Both the position numbers and the translations under genes were made by a program. The notes under the pieces are model-generated. The model worked only from the letters and a program-made list of their open reading frames with translations. It was not told where the DNA came from and made no database searches. Positions 22,945 through 32,298 of a DNA stretch of 34,407 nucleotides are shown in pieces (the first letter of the stretch is position 1; each line of letters starts with the position of its first letter). The DNA is from Chitinophagaceae bacterium (GTDB taxonomy: Bacteria > Bacteroidota > Bacteroidia > Chitinophagales > Chitinophagaceae): NCBI GenBank assembly GCA_025455365.1, contig JALOMP010000002.1, forward strand, positions 1-34,407, read 5' to 3'.

Positions 22945-25900
22945 ATGAACCCGAACCGTTGGCATCTTTTTGTTTTAATCGGACTCATATATGCTGTTGC
23001 CTGTAAGGAAAAGGTACAGGATCAGGATAGCCGAACCATCCAAATGGATACGGCAAAAACCGCTGCTATGGCCAGGGTCATTGAGTCCGGGGTGACCCCC
23101 AAACTCGCGGAAGGCCTCACCCTTTCATTATGGGGCATCGACTCCCTGGTGGCGGACCCGGTGTCCATCGATATTGACGACCAGGGCAGGATCTACTATA
23201 CCCGGACCAATCGCCAGAAGAATTCGGAGTTCGATATCCGCGGCCACCAGGACTGGGAAATCAGGTCTGTCAGTTTATCAACCATGGAAGATAAAAGGGC
23301 ATTCCTGCATAAAGAGCTGGCGCCTGAACGGAGTGCACAGAACCCATGGCTGACCGACCTGAACGGGGATTCGTCACGTGATTGGCGGGACATGACGGTC
23401 CAGAAAGAACAGGTGTACCGGCTGGAAGACATCAATGGCGATGGGGTGGCAGATAAATCGCAATTGGTTGTGGAGGATTTCAATGATGAAGTGACCGATG
23501 CGGCGGGCGGGGTATTAAAGCAGGGCGATGATTTATTTGTTGGCATCGGTCCTGATCTCTGGCGTATCAAGGAAAATAAGCAGGGCATTGCGGAATCCAA
23601 AACATCCATCTCCCATGGTTATGGTATTCACATCGGTTTCGGCGGCCATGGCATGTCCGGTATCGAAGTGGGCCCGGAGGGAAAAATCTACTGGCAGATC
23701 GGCGATATCGGATTCAACGGCAAAGGGCCCGATGGGAAGCAATGGAACCACTCCAACAGCGGTGTAATCTGTCGCGCCAATCCCGATGGAAGTGATTTTG
23801 AGGTCTTCGCATATGGGAACCGGAACACCCATGAATTTGTATTCGACGAGTACGGCAACCTCATCAGTGAGGATAACGATGGTGATCACCCCGGCGAAAG
23901 CGAACGCATCGTATACGTGGTCAATGGGGCGGACATCGGCTGGAGAATCAACTGGCAGTTTGGAAAATACAATGATCCCGATAACAATACGTACAAGGTA
24001 TGGATGGATGAAAAGATGTATGTCCCCCGCTGGGAAGGACAACCGGCCTATATCCTGCCCACGATCAGGAATTTCGTGAACGGTCCCACCGGGATGCTCT
24101 ACAACCCCGGTACGGCGCTGGGCCCGGCCTACCGAAATACTTTCTTCGTGGTGGAATTCGTGGGAAGCCCGGCGGGATCTGGTATCCATACGTTTAAACT
24201 GAAACCCAGGGGCGCGTCTTTTGAATTTGCCGATTCAGGAAAAATCCTGGGGAATGTGTTGCCCACGGGCATCGACTGGGGCCCGGATGGCGCCATGTAC
24301 CTGGCCGACTGGATCGAGGGATGGGGAACCAAGGACTATGGTCGCATCTGGAAACTGGATGTGAGCAATGCGGATATGCGTGAACGTAAGGAGACCGAGA
24401 AGCATATCCGGGCGGACTTTACACAATACAGGGATGAACAGTTGAGCGCGCTCCTCCGGCATGCGGATATGCGTGTCCGCCAGAAGGCGCAGTTTGAACT
24501 GGCCGGCCGTGGCCATAAGGGACGCGACATATTCAAGGCAACCCTGGCGGACAAGTCACACCAGCTGGCGCGCGTACATGCCATCTGGGGCATCAGCCAG
24601 TTTGCGCGAAAGGATCTGAAAGATGCGTCATTGCTGGTACCCTACCTGAAAGATGGTGATCCCGAAATACGTGCGCAGGCAGCCAAATGGATCGGTGATG
24701 TTCGATACAGGGACGCGGGACCGCAGTTGATTCCCCTGTTGAAGGATTCGTACAGCAGGGCGAGATTCTTCGCCGCCGAAGCGCTCGGCAGGATCGAACA
24801 TGGCCCGGCTGTTCAGCCACTGATCGATATGCTGGCCGCCAACAATGATGAAGACAATTACCTGCGTCATGCCGGCAGCCTGGCCCTGGCGCGCATTGGG
24901 AAGGCGGCGCCATTGATCGCCCTTTCATCGAATCCTTCCCGGGCCGTGCGCATTGCAGCGGTGGTGGCATTGAGAAGAATGCAGGAACCCGGCATCCGCG
25001 TTTTCCTGAAAGATGCGGATGAGTTTGTGGTAACGGAGACCGCCCGCGCGATCAACGACGATCTTTCCATCCCCGATGCCTTACCCGATCTCGCGCGCGC
25101 ACTGGCTGATCATCGTTTCCGCAATGAAGCATTTGTCCGCAGGGCCATCAACGCCAACCTGCGGGTTGGCAAGGAAGAGAATATAAAGGCCCTGACCGAC
25201 TATATCAACTATGAAGGCGCTCCCGTTGCCATGCGGCAGGAAGCGATTGATGCCCTCGGTACCTGGGCGAAGCCTTCTGTGCTGGACCGCGTCGATGGCC
25301 GCTTCCGCGGGGAGATCACCCGTGACCCTGTGCCCGCGCAGCAGCTGTCATCAGCCTTGCTAGTCAGGATGATGACGCATAAAGAGGCCACGCTGCGGGT
25401 ACATGCCGCGCGGGCGATCGGAAAGCTGCACATCGGCGCGGCGATCGACGTGTTGATGGCCGGCCTGAAAAAGGACGCTTCCCCGTCGGTACGTTCGGAG
25501 GCCCTGAAATCTTTGTCGATATTGCCCGGAAGCCATATGGACCAGGCACTGGGCATTGCTATCGCGGACAAGGACAAGACAGTGCGCGTGACGGGGCTCG
25601 ACCTGTTGCGCAGCGCCAGCCTGTCCAAAGAACGCATGGTGGCTTTGCTGGACGATGTGATCCGCCATCGAACGCCCGAGGAGAAGCAGGCGGCGATCAG
25701 CACTTTGGGCACGCTTCCGCTGGCCCATACGGAGGCGGTCCTCAGCAGGCTGGTGGATGAATTTGCGGCGGGCAAGCTTGCCAGGGAAGTACAGTTTGAG
25801 TTGGCCGATGCGATTGATTCGAGCGGATCAGCAGCCTTGCGTAGCCGGTATGTCGGCCTGAGTCAACAGTCATCGCCCGATTCCCTGAAAGCCGCTTATG

Positions 25901-26331
25901 CGGGCGCGCTGCAGGGAGGTGATCCCCAGCGGGGCGCCATGATATTCTGGAGCAACTCATCGGCCCAGTGCGTACGCTGCCATGCCATCGATGATTATGG
26001 CGGGAATGTGGGTCCGCGATTGAATGGTGTTGCCGGGAGGCTTACAAGGGATCAGTTGCTGGAAGCATTGATCGAGCCCAGCGCACGGATTGCACCAGGT
26101 TACGGGATGGTAAGCCTGGAGCTTAAAAACGGTCAGAAACTCAACGGGGTCATGCAACAGGAGAAGCCCGATGGATACCTGGTTAAAGTAGGGAATCGCC
26201 CTGACACACTGGTAAAAAAATCAGATGTAGCCAGCCGGGTCAATGCGCCCTCCGGGATGCCGCCCATGCACCTGCTGCTTTCCAAAAAAGAGATCCGGGA
26301 TGTGGTGGGATACCTGGCAAGCTTGAAATAG
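22945..26331 (+). CDS. Large lipoprotein: sugar-dehydrogenase-like propeller, HEAT repeats and cytochrome c (PVC-type)
   Basis: 1128 residues. A lipoprotein signal ends with a lipobox (LIYAVAC, Cys20). Residues about 45-480 form a beta-propeller of the sorbosone/glucose dehydrogenase-like membrane-bound dehydrogenase group, with GYGIHIGFGGHGMSG, DEYGNLISEDNDGDHPG and ANPDGSDFEVFAYGNRN; such domains often bind a quinone or oxidise sugars. Residues about 490-970 are helical HEAT-type repeats (recurrent ALGRIEHGPA and LARIGKA segments). The C-terminal cytochrome c has the heme motif CVRCH (1009-1013), and a likely methionine ligand in SGMPPMHLLLS. Expected location is the periplasm or outer-membrane periplasmic face. 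It follows the esterase by 28 bp and converges on the rhamnose operon. The natural substrate is unknown, and the role in sugar oxidation is inference. Confidence 0.85.
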   Translation: MNPNRWHLFVLIGLIYAVACKEKVQDQDSRTIQMDTAKTAAMARVIESGVTPKLAEGLTLSLWGIDSLVADPVSIDIDDQGRIYYTRTNRQKNSEFDIRGHQDWEIRSVSLSTMEDKRAFLHKELAPERSAQNPWLTDLNGDSSRDWRDMTVQKEQVYRLEDINGDGVADKSQLVVEDFNDEVTDAAGGVLKQGDDLFVGIGPDLWRIKENKQGIAESKTSISHGYGIHIGFGGHGMSGIEVGPEGKIYWQIGDIGFNGKGPDGKQWNHSNSGVICRANPDGSDFEVFAYGNRNTHEFVFDEYGNLISEDNDGDHPGESERIVYVVNGADIGWRINWQFGKYNDPDNNTYKVWMDEKMYVPRWEGQPAYILPTIRNFVNGPTGMLYNPGTALGPAYRNTFFVVEFVGSPAGSGIHTFKLKPRGASFEFADSGKILGNVLPTGIDWGPDGAMYLADWIEGWGTKDYGRIWKLDVSNADMRERKETEKHIRADFTQYRDEQLSALLRHADMRVRQKAQFELAGRGHKGRDIFKATLADKSHQLARVHAIWGISQFARKDLKDASLLVPYLKDGDPEIRAQAAKWIGDVRYRDAGPQLIPLLKDSYSRARFFAAEALGRIEHGPAVQPLIDMLAANNDEDNYLRHAGSLALARIGKAAPLIALSSNPSRAVRIAAVVALRRMQEPGIRVFLKDADEFVVTETARAINDDLSIPDALPDLARALADHRFRNEAFVRRAINANLRVGKEENIKALTDYINYEGAPVAMRQEAIDALGTWAKPSVLDRVDGRFRGEITRDPVPAQQLSSALLVRMMTHKEATLRVHAARAIGKLHIGAAIDVLMAGLKKDASPSVRSEALKSLSILPGSHMDQALGIAIADKDKTVRVTGLDLLRSASLSKERMVALLDDVIRHRTPEEKQAAISTLGTLPLAHTEAVLSRLVDEFAAGKLAREVQFELADAIDSSGSAALRSRYVGLSQQSSPDSLKAAYAGALQGGDPQRGAMIFWSNSSAQCVRCHAIDDYGGNVGPRLNGVAGRLTRDQLLEALIEPSARIAPGYGMVSLELKNGQKLNGVMQQEKPDGYLVKVGNRPDTLVKKSDVASRVNAPSGMPPMHLLLSKKEIRDVVGYLASLK

Positions 26332-26357
26332 ATATTGAATATATGGCTGACCTGGTT

Positions 26358-26376
26358 ATGGCGAACTGTACGCCAT
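26358..26376. terminator. Weak hairpin between convergent genes
   Basis: A 6-bp perfect stem (ATGGCG with CGCCAT, 7-nt loop) lies between the stops at 26331 and 26401. No T-run follows on either strand, so this is at best a weak or factor-dependent terminator. Confidence 0.25.
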
Positions 26377-26400
26377 TGGGTTAGTCCGGCCGATGCGCAT

Positions 26401-27723
26401 TCATTGGTACAAAGCAGTGTTCATTATCTGAATATCCTCAATGGGAAAACCATAGTTCGATATGGCCATCGCGGCGCCAAGAGCCGACGCCTGGGCCAGG
26501 TTGGCGGCATGGACGGATATGCCTGGCAGACGCCTTGCCAACAGGTGCATGAAAACTTGATTCTGCGCAAAGCCCCCGTCCACGTATAACTGCCCAACAG
26601 GTGCGTCCTTCAGTACAAGGCTGAGTTTGACAACCTGTTCCTCCACCAATTGCCATACCGCTTGATGGTAGGCTTGTTCAAAACTGGTGACGGCCTTTGT
26701 AGTGTCTGGGGCGTGATCTGCCAGGATCGGTGCGGTTAATTGAACCAGGGCCTCGTCAAATACCACCTGCTTGTAGTGATCATACTTTTTCCCAAATTGC
26801 TCGGACAATTCATGGGTGAATTGCGCATGCATCTGCCCGGCAAAGAGCCGTGAAGCCTTGACCTGTTTGCCCTCGTAGCTGAGGTAGCAGAGGCAATCCG
26901 CCGCTAGTTCTTCGTCGGTCAATGGCGAGCTGTTGAATGGATTCAGGCTGATGCTCCAGGTGCCGGTGGACATCAATACAAATGGTTCGCTGAAGGAACG
27001 GAGGTAGGGAATCAAGGCGGCTGAACTGTCGTGCAATCCAACACCCAGGGCTATTCCGTCCGAAGTGATCCCTGCCAGGGAACCGCAGGTTTGCAGCGGC
27101 GCCAGCTTATCCAGGATTCCTTCTTTCCTGGTCCAGTCATGATAACGGTGGTGTACAAAATCCCATAAGTGCGTGTGACAGCCAATGCTGGTGATTTCCG
27201 AAACACAATTGCCGGAAAGAATGTAACACAGGTATTGAGGAAGGTGCAGGGCAACCTTTACGCGTTGAAAAAGTCCCGGTTTTTCATGCTTGATCCGGAA
27301 TAACTGGAGGCCCGAATTGAGGCTGCCAAGGGCCGGCGAAGCAGTTTGCCTGCAAAGTTGCGATTGTCCCCCGTAGGCGTGATAGAACTGTTCCTGCAGG
27401 TCCACTGGATATGGTTTCAGGTAATTGTAGATAGGAGCGGCAATCTTTCCCAGTGCATCCAGGAACACAAAACTGGCGCCGTACCCGGAAAAGTTGACGG
27501 CCTTGATCCTGAAACGATGATCCGCCTTAACCCGGGAGAATGCATCCCTGACCCACTGCGTGAGCAGGTGGATATCCTCGCAGGGAAACCCGTCTTCATC
27601 CGAAGTCTCGGGAAGCGGGTCCGACTGTTCATATACTACCTGGTACTGCTCGTTGAAGAGCAGTAATTTCTTGTTGGTCTTGCCAACGTCAAAAACCGCC
27701 ACGACGGGTGTTCCAGTCATCAT
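26401..27723 (-). CDS. rhaB: FGGY-family carbohydrate kinase, probable rhamnulokinase
   Basis: 440 residues, somewhat shorter than E. coli RhaB (489). The N-terminal ATP-binding motif is VAVFDVGKTNKKLLLF, the adenosine region carries STGTWSISLNPF and the C-terminal lobe has LYVDGGFAQNQVFMHLLA. Sugar kinases of this family phosphorylate the C1 hydroxyl of rhamnulose or a related keto-sugar in the cytoplasm. The role rests mainly on context: it overlaps the rhamnose isomerase gene by 4 nt (27720-27723) at the end of the rhamnose operon. Fuculose or xylulose would be the alternatives. A second ATG follows directly (MM), so the start may be 3 nt later. Confidence 0.75.
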   Translation of the reverse strand: MMTGTPVVAVFDVGKTNKKLLLFNEQYQVVYEQSDPLPETSDEDGFPCEDIHLLTQWVRDAFSRVKADHRFRIKAVNFSGYGASFVFLDALGKIAAPIYNYLKPYPVDLQEQFYHAYGGQSQLCRQTASPALGSLNSGLQLFRIKHEKPGLFQRVKVALHLPQYLCYILSGNCVSEITSIGCHTHLWDFVHHRYHDWTRKEGILDKLAPLQTCGSLAGITSDGIALGVGLHDSSAALIPYLRSFSEPFVLMSTGTWSISLNPFNSSPLTDEELAADCLCYLSYEGKQVKASRLFAGQMHAQFTHELSEQFGKKYDHYKQVVFDEALVQLTAPILADHAPDTTKAVTSFEQAYHQAVWQLVEEQVVKLSLVLKDAPVGQLYVDGGFAQNQVFMHLLARRLPGISVHAANLAQASALGAAMAISNYGFPIEDIQIMNTALYQ

Positions 27724-28994
27724 AAGCCGGTTGCAACGGAAAATCGTCCCCTTTCATTAGTCAGTGCGCTACGCACCTCCAGCTTCCTGAACAGGTGCAA
27801 TGGTTCCAGAGCCCCTCCGATGCGCAGGCGGGCCTCCGCCACGATGCTGCGGACATCAGTGCGAAAGGCGTCCTGTAGTATTTCCTGTGCCGATGCCACG
27901 TCGTTCGCCGACTGTGCTTCCTCCAGTTTTTTCCGGTCCACCAGGAGCGCCTGCGCGTAGGCAATCATGATGGCTTCCACGGATTGCAGCAGGTCTTCCA
28001 GGGGATCTTTCACATTGTGCGAGGCGTCGATCATCCACCCGAGCGATGATGCGTGATCCATACCCCAGTGGTCCATGCCTTCCACCAGTTCGTTAAAAAT
28101 CAAAAACAACTGGTAGGGCCTGATGCTGCCAACCGTGAGGTCGTCATCGCCGTATTTGCTGTCGTTGAAATGGAAGCCCGCCAACTTTCTTTCCATGAGC
28201 AGCAGGGCTACGATCTGTTCGATATTGGCATTGGGCAGGTGATGGCCTAGGTCCACCAGGGTATAAGCCTTCGGGCCCAGCTTGGTGGTATATAGCAATG
28301 ATTGGCCCCAGTCGCCTACGGTCATGGAATAGAAATTCGGTTCAAAGGCTTTGTATTCCACGAACATTTTCCAGTTGCCGGGCAGTGCGGCATAAATCTC
28401 CTCCAGGCTTTCAAGGGTATGCTGGAAGGCCCGCCGGAAATTCAGCTGGCCCGGGAAACAACTGCCGTCGCTGAGCCAGACCGTCAGCGCTTTGGAACCC
28501 AGCGCCTCGCCATGGCGAATGACGTCGATATTGTGTTCGATCGCCTGTTTTCGGACAGCCCTGTCCACATGCTGCAGCGATCCGAATTTATAGCTCAGGG
28601 CCTGGTGCTTCTGGTCCTGGAAGGTATTGGAGTTAACCGCGTCAAAGACCAGGCCCAGTTCCGCGGCCTTTGCCCTGATGCCGGTATAGTCTTCCGGAAT
28701 GTCCCATGGTATATGCAGGGAGATCGCCCCGCTGCTGCGGTTCAGGGCATGTAATAGGCCTACATCCTCCATTTTCTCTTCCAGGCTGCCAGGCTCACCC
28801 GGGCCGGGAAAGCGACCGAAGCGTGTGCCGCCGGTGCCCAGTGCCCAGGAGGGTATGGCCACGTTGAAAGCAATCAGCCTGGAAATAATGTCTTCAACAT
28901 GCGCGATATCCGACGCGATGTATTCGAATCTTCGTTTATGCGTAGCGTATAGTGTTTCGTTGTGGGCATCGATGCTTGTCCGGGATATGTGCAT
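27720..28994 (-). CDS. rhaI: L-rhamnose isomerase, RhaI type
   Basis: 424 residues, related to the Pseudomonas-type L-rhamnose isomerase and the catabolic isomerase used by Bacteroidota rather than the E. coli RhaA fold group. It has the metal-dependent xylose-isomerase-like TIM barrel: SWALGTGGTRFGRFPGPGEP near the N-terminus, ISLHIPWD, FVEYKAFEP with a likely metal Glu, TLVDLGHHLP, and GFHFNDSKYGDDD near the C-terminal side. It converts L-rhamnose to L-rhamnulose in the cytoplasm, using a divalent metal. It lies 20 bp behind the fused aldolase and overlaps the kinase by 4 nt, so expression is coupled. Length and motif order are normal. Confidence 0.93.
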   Translation of the reverse strand: MHISRTSIDAHNETLYATHKRRFEYIASDIAHVEDIISRLIAFNVAIPSWALGTGGTRFGRFPGPGEPGSLEEKMEDVGLLHALNRSSGAISLHIPWDIPEDYTGIRAKAAELGLVFDAVNSNTFQDQKHQALSYKFGSLQHVDRAVRKQAIEHNIDVIRHGEALGSKALTVWLSDGSCFPGQLNFRRAFQHTLESLEEIYAALPGNWKMFVEYKAFEPNFYSMTVGDWGQSLLYTTKLGPKAYTLVDLGHHLPNANIEQIVALLLMERKLAGFHFNDSKYGDDDLTVGSIRPYQLFLIFNELVEGMDHWGMDHASSLGWMIDASHNVKDPLEDLLQSVEAIMIAYAQALLVDRKKLEEAQSANDVASAQEILQDAFRTDVRSIVAEARLRIGGALEPLHLFRKLEVRSALTNERGRFSVATGL

Positions 28995-29014
28995 ACAATC
29001 GTTTTATAGTGTGC

Positions 29015-31135
29015 TTACCGTAAGAAGGCGGCCGCGACGCCTCCGTCTACATTCAGGGTATTGCCGGTTGACTTGCTGAGTAGTCCGCCGACCAATGCAA
29101 AGCATGCATTGGCGATGTCTTCCGGCAGGATGGTTTCATGCAGCAAGGTACGTTTTGCATAGTATGCGGGCAGTTCTTCCACGGTAATGCCATAGGCTTT
29201 GGCGCGTCCTTCTGCCCATCCGCCCGCCCAGATATGGCTGTCTGCAATCACGGCATCCGGGTTCACGGTATTGACACGGATTTTATCAGGCCCGAGTTCA
29301 GCCGCAAGGAGTCGCGCCAGGTGGGCCTGCGCCGCCTTGGCACTGCCATAGCCGGTATTGTTGGGACCGGCCACGATGGCATTCTTGGAGACCACATTCA
29401 CGATATCGCCCCCGAATCCCTGTTTGCGCATGACGGCTACCGCTGATCTGGAGACCAGGAACTGGCCTTTCACCAGGATATCGTAGAGCCTGTCCCAATC
29501 TTCCAGCGTATGTTCTTCGATCGGTTTTGAAATGCTGATCCCGGCATTGTTGACAATGATGTCCACCCCGCCGAATGCCAGGCTTGCCGCGTCAACGGCA
29601 GCGGAGACAGAATCCTGGTCAGTGACATTCAGCGGCGTAGACGCCACGATATCCTTACCGAACGCCTGTTGGAATTCCGCAGCTGCCTGTGCGAGGCGTT
29701 CGGCGTTGATGTCATTGAGCACCACGCAGGCGCCTTCCTGCGCAAGCTTCTTGGCGATGGCTTTGCCGATGCCGCCGGCGCTCCCGGTGACCAGCGCGAT
29801 CCGCCCGGTCAGGGGTTTGGGCTTTGGCATCCGCTGCAGTTTTGCTTCTTCCAGCAGCCAGTATTCGATGTTGAAGGCTTCCTGCCGGGGGAGCGATGTA
29901 TACTCGGAAACGGCTTCCGCCCCGCGCATCACGTTGATGGCATTGATATAGAACTCCGCCGCTACGCGCGCCGTTTGTTTGTCTTTGGCGAAGGTGAACA
30001 TGCCCACGCCGGGATAAAGAATCACCACCGGGTTGGGATCCCGCATGGCTGGGCTGTCCGGATGTTTGCAGCTGTTGTAATAATCCGCGTACATCGTCCG
30101 GTATGCGTCAAACTGCGGGCCCAGTTTTTCTTTAACAGTGGCCGGATCCGTTATATCATCCGCGGGCGAGAGGTCCAGGACCAGGGGCGAAATTTTTGTC
30201 CGCAGGAAATGATCCGGGCAACTGGTGCCCATGGGCGCGAGCCTGTGCAGGTCCTGCGAATGAATGAACTGGAGCACCCGCTCATCATCCGTAAAATGAC
30301 CGATCATCCGGGTGTGTGCGGAACAGAAGCTGCGCAGGACGGGGGCGATGGCAGCCGCTTTTTTCAAACGTTCTTCTTTGGGCAACGGGCTCAGTTTCTG
30401 CCCGCCGAAAACCGGACGATGCCTGCCCTGGTGATCTTCCAGGTATTGCGCGCAGCGTTCGATCACTTCCAATGTATTGATATAGCTCTCGTATGCCGTA
30501 TCGCCCCAGGTGAACAAACCGTGGGAGCCCAGCATGATCCCGCGGATGTGGGGATTTTCATCGAGGCAGGCCCGCAGTTTCAGGCCCAGGTCGAACCCTG
30601 GTCGTTGCCAGTCTACCCAGCCGATGGTGCCGCTGAACAGTTCTTCCGTGATCTTCTTCCCGTCTTTCGCGGCCGCGATGGCGATGGCCGCGTCAGGATG
30701 CAGGTGATCGATATGCTTAAAGGGCAGGAATCCATGTAGCGGTGTATCAATAGAGGGCGCCTTGGATGCCAGGTCATAGATGCAATGGTTGAAGAGCGAT
30801 ACCATTTCGTCTTCGTGTTCTATGCCACGATATACATCAACCAGGCTGCGCAGACGATCCACATACAGCGCCGCCAGCCCGTCCCGTTTCATGGACCCGA
30901 GATCGCCCCCGCTGCCCTTCACCCACATGACTTCCGTTTCCTTTCCGGTCAAGGGGTCTTTGGCCATGGCTTTGCAGGATGTATTGCCGCCGCCGTAATT
31001 GGTGAGGCGCAGGTCTGCACCCAGCAAGTTGGAACGGTATACCAGCAGCGCAACTTCATCGCCGGCCATGCCCGCCGCAACGGATGCATCCCACAGGTAA
31101 CTCACGTGTTTAAAACTTTTTTGTGCCGCGCTCAT
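29015..31135 (-). CDS. rhaD: Bifunctional rhamnulose-1-phosphate aldolase/short-chain dehydrogenase
   Basis: 706 residues, two enzymes in one chain. The N-terminal class II aldolase (about 1-390) has HGFLPFKHIDHLHPDA with zinc histidines and GSHGLFTWGD; it splits L-rhamnulose 1-phosphate into dihydroxyacetone phosphate and L-lactaldehyde. The C-terminal short-chain dehydrogenase (about 440-706) has the NAD-binding TGSAGGIGKA (450-459), NNAG (529-532), catalytic Ser583, and Tyr596-x3-Lys600 in TGYGSAKAAQ; it should oxidise or reduce lactaldehyde. The fused form is familiar as YuxG/RhaEW in Bacillus and as the TIGR02632 family. It is third gene of the operon visible from RhaT, after a 63-bp gap holding a small hairpin, and is followed by the isomerase after 20 bp. 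Confidence 0.95.
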   Translation of the reverse strand: MSAAQKSFKHVSYLWDASVAAGMAGDEVALLVYRSNLLGADLRLTNYGGGNTSCKAMAKDPLTGKETEVMWVKGSGGDLGSMKRDGLAALYVDRLRSLVDVYRGIEHEDEMVSLFNHCIYDLASKAPSIDTPLHGFLPFKHIDHLHPDAAIAIAAAKDGKKITEELFSGTIGWVDWQRPGFDLGLKLRACLDENPHIRGIMLGSHGLFTWGDTAYESYINTLEVIERCAQYLEDHQGRHRPVFGGQKLSPLPKEERLKKAAAIAPVLRSFCSAHTRMIGHFTDDERVLQFIHSQDLHRLAPMGTSCPDHFLRTKISPLVLDLSPADDITDPATVKEKLGPQFDAYRTMYADYYNSCKHPDSPAMRDPNPVVILYPGVGMFTFAKDKQTARVAAEFYINAINVMRGAEAVSEYTSLPRQEAFNIEYWLLEEAKLQRMPKPKPLTGRIALVTGSAGGIGKAIAKKLAQEGACVVLNDINAERLAQAAAEFQQAFGKDIVASTPLNVTDQDSVSAAVDAASLAFGGVDIIVNNAGISISKPIEEHTLEDWDRLYDILVKGQFLVSRSAVAVMRKQGFGGDIVNVVSKNAIVAGPNNTGYGSAKAAQAHLARLLAAELGPDKIRVNTVNPDAVIADSHIWAGGWAEGRAKAYGITVEELPAYYAKRTLLHETILPEDIANACFALVGGLLSKSTGNTLNVDGGVAAAFLR

Positions 31136-31167
31136 TTCAGTTTAATTGATGTTTTCGATAAAGGCAA

Positions 31168-31182
31168 CCGGCCATATGCCGG
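31168..31182. other. Small hairpin inside the rhamnose operon
   Basis: CCGGC (31168-31172), a 5-nt loop, GCCGG (31178-31182), in the 63-bp gap between rhaT and the aldolase gene. No T-run follows. It may mark an mRNA processing or stability point within the operon; this is a guess. Confidence 0.25.
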
Positions 31183-31198
31183 ATCAGCCTGTCATGTT

Positions 31199-32287
31199 TT
31201 ATTTCAGGGAATTTCCATAGCCCACCAGCAGGACTGAAACCAGAATGGTCACAATCCCGGCAATGATGGTAGCAGTGGTAGCCCGGTTTACGCCTTTCCA
31301 TTCTTTAAGGGCCAGGCCCCACAGATTGGCCACCAGGATGATGAAGGCCATATGCAGGATCCAGGAACTGGGTCCATTGCCCAATTTGCTTTCGCCCATA
31401 CCATAGAAAAAGAACTGCAGGAACCAGGTGGTCCCGGCCAACGCGGCAAACACATAATTGGATAACAAGGGTGTCTTCCGGTTGCCGTAATCGCCAAAGG
31501 TTTTATTCCGCGCGTTGAGGATCATGCACCATATAAAATTCGTGGTCAGACCTCCCCAGAGCAGCACCACGTAAATCACATTATTCCGGTACAGGAATTC
31601 GCCCTCACCCGGGTTCGCAAGCTTCCATGCGTCATTGGCCACGGTGGCCATCGACTGCCCGGCTTCGAGCCCGAAATTGAAACAGGCGCTGAGCACCCCG
31701 GAAATAATCGACACCAGCATGCCCAGCCCGAATTTGTATTCGGTCTTTAGATCCATTCCATGTGGATCCTTCGCTTCGGTGCTCAATTGCTTTTCCTTCA
31801 TCATCCCTGCCTTGCCGCAGATGATGATGCCCACTACGCATACCAGCAGTCCTGCCAGGACGGTCCTGCCCCAGGTGGAGCCAGCCATCATGCTCATGGT
31901 GTCTTTACCGGCTACGGGTGAGAAGTCGTAATAAATGGCGGGTATCAATGCGCCAAAAACCATGCAAAGGCCAAGGATGATGCTGCTCCCGAGTGAAACG
32001 CCCAGGTACCGAACGCCCAGCCCATAGGTTAGTCCGCCGATACCCCAGAGCAGTCCGAAGAGAAATGTCATACCGAGTACGGAAGATTGTTCTCCCCGGA
32101 TGATATCACTGAACCCGGGAATGGTGAGCCAGGCTGCCAGTGGCGGGACGATCAGCCAGGAAAACAACCCGCCGATGATCCAGTAGCTTTCCCAGTGCCA
32201 TCCCTTTATTTTCTTGTAAGGGATATAAAAACTGCCGGACGCAAATCCGCCGATAAAGTGAAACAGTATGCCTAAGACTACCTGCAT
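31199..32287 (-). CDS. rhaT: L-rhamnose-proton symporter RhaT
   Basis: 362 residues, about ten membrane segments, close to E. coli RhaT (344). The N-terminus MQVVLGILFHFIGGFASGSF, the loop YIPYKKIKGWHWESYW, and the motif LLWGIGGLTYGLGVRYLGVSLG (first 18 residues shown here as LLWGIGGLTYGLGVRYLG) are RhaT features, as is FNFGLEAGQS later. It imports L-rhamnose with a proton across the inner membrane. It starts 11 bp after the upstream esterase gene and leads directly into the catabolic genes, so uptake and degradation are transcribed together. No outer-membrane SusC/SusD pair is in the window. Confidence 0.93.
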   Translation of the reverse strand: MQVVLGILFHFIGGFASGSFYIPYKKIKGWHWESYWIIGGLFSWLIVPPLAAWLTIPGFSDIIRGEQSSVLGMTFLFGLLWGIGGLTYGLGVRYLGVSLGSSIILGLCMVFGALIPAIYYDFSPVAGKDTMSMMAGSTWGRTVLAGLLVCVVGIIICGKAGMMKEKQLSTEAKDPHGMDLKTEYKFGLGMLVSIISGVLSACFNFGLEAGQSMATVANDAWKLANPGEGEFLYRNNVIYVVLLWGGLTTNFIWCMILNARNKTFGDYGNRKTPLLSNYVFAALAGTTWFLQFFFYGMGESKLGNGPSSWILHMAFIILVANLWGLALKEWKGVNRATTATIIAGIVTILVSVLLVGYGNSLK

Positions 32288-32298
32288 TTTTTACGTTT

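Noticed and set aside
22041-22988. 315-codon open frame on the minus strand
   Set aside because: It overlaps the secreted esterase gene, which has a full catalytic triad and a signal peptide. The antisense product is His/Arg-rich and featureless.
29669-30739. 356-codon open frame on the plus strand
   Set aside because: It lies opposite the aldolase-dehydrogenase gene, whose motifs are complete. The frame has a shadow-like composition rich in Arg, Gly and His, and no recognisable domain.
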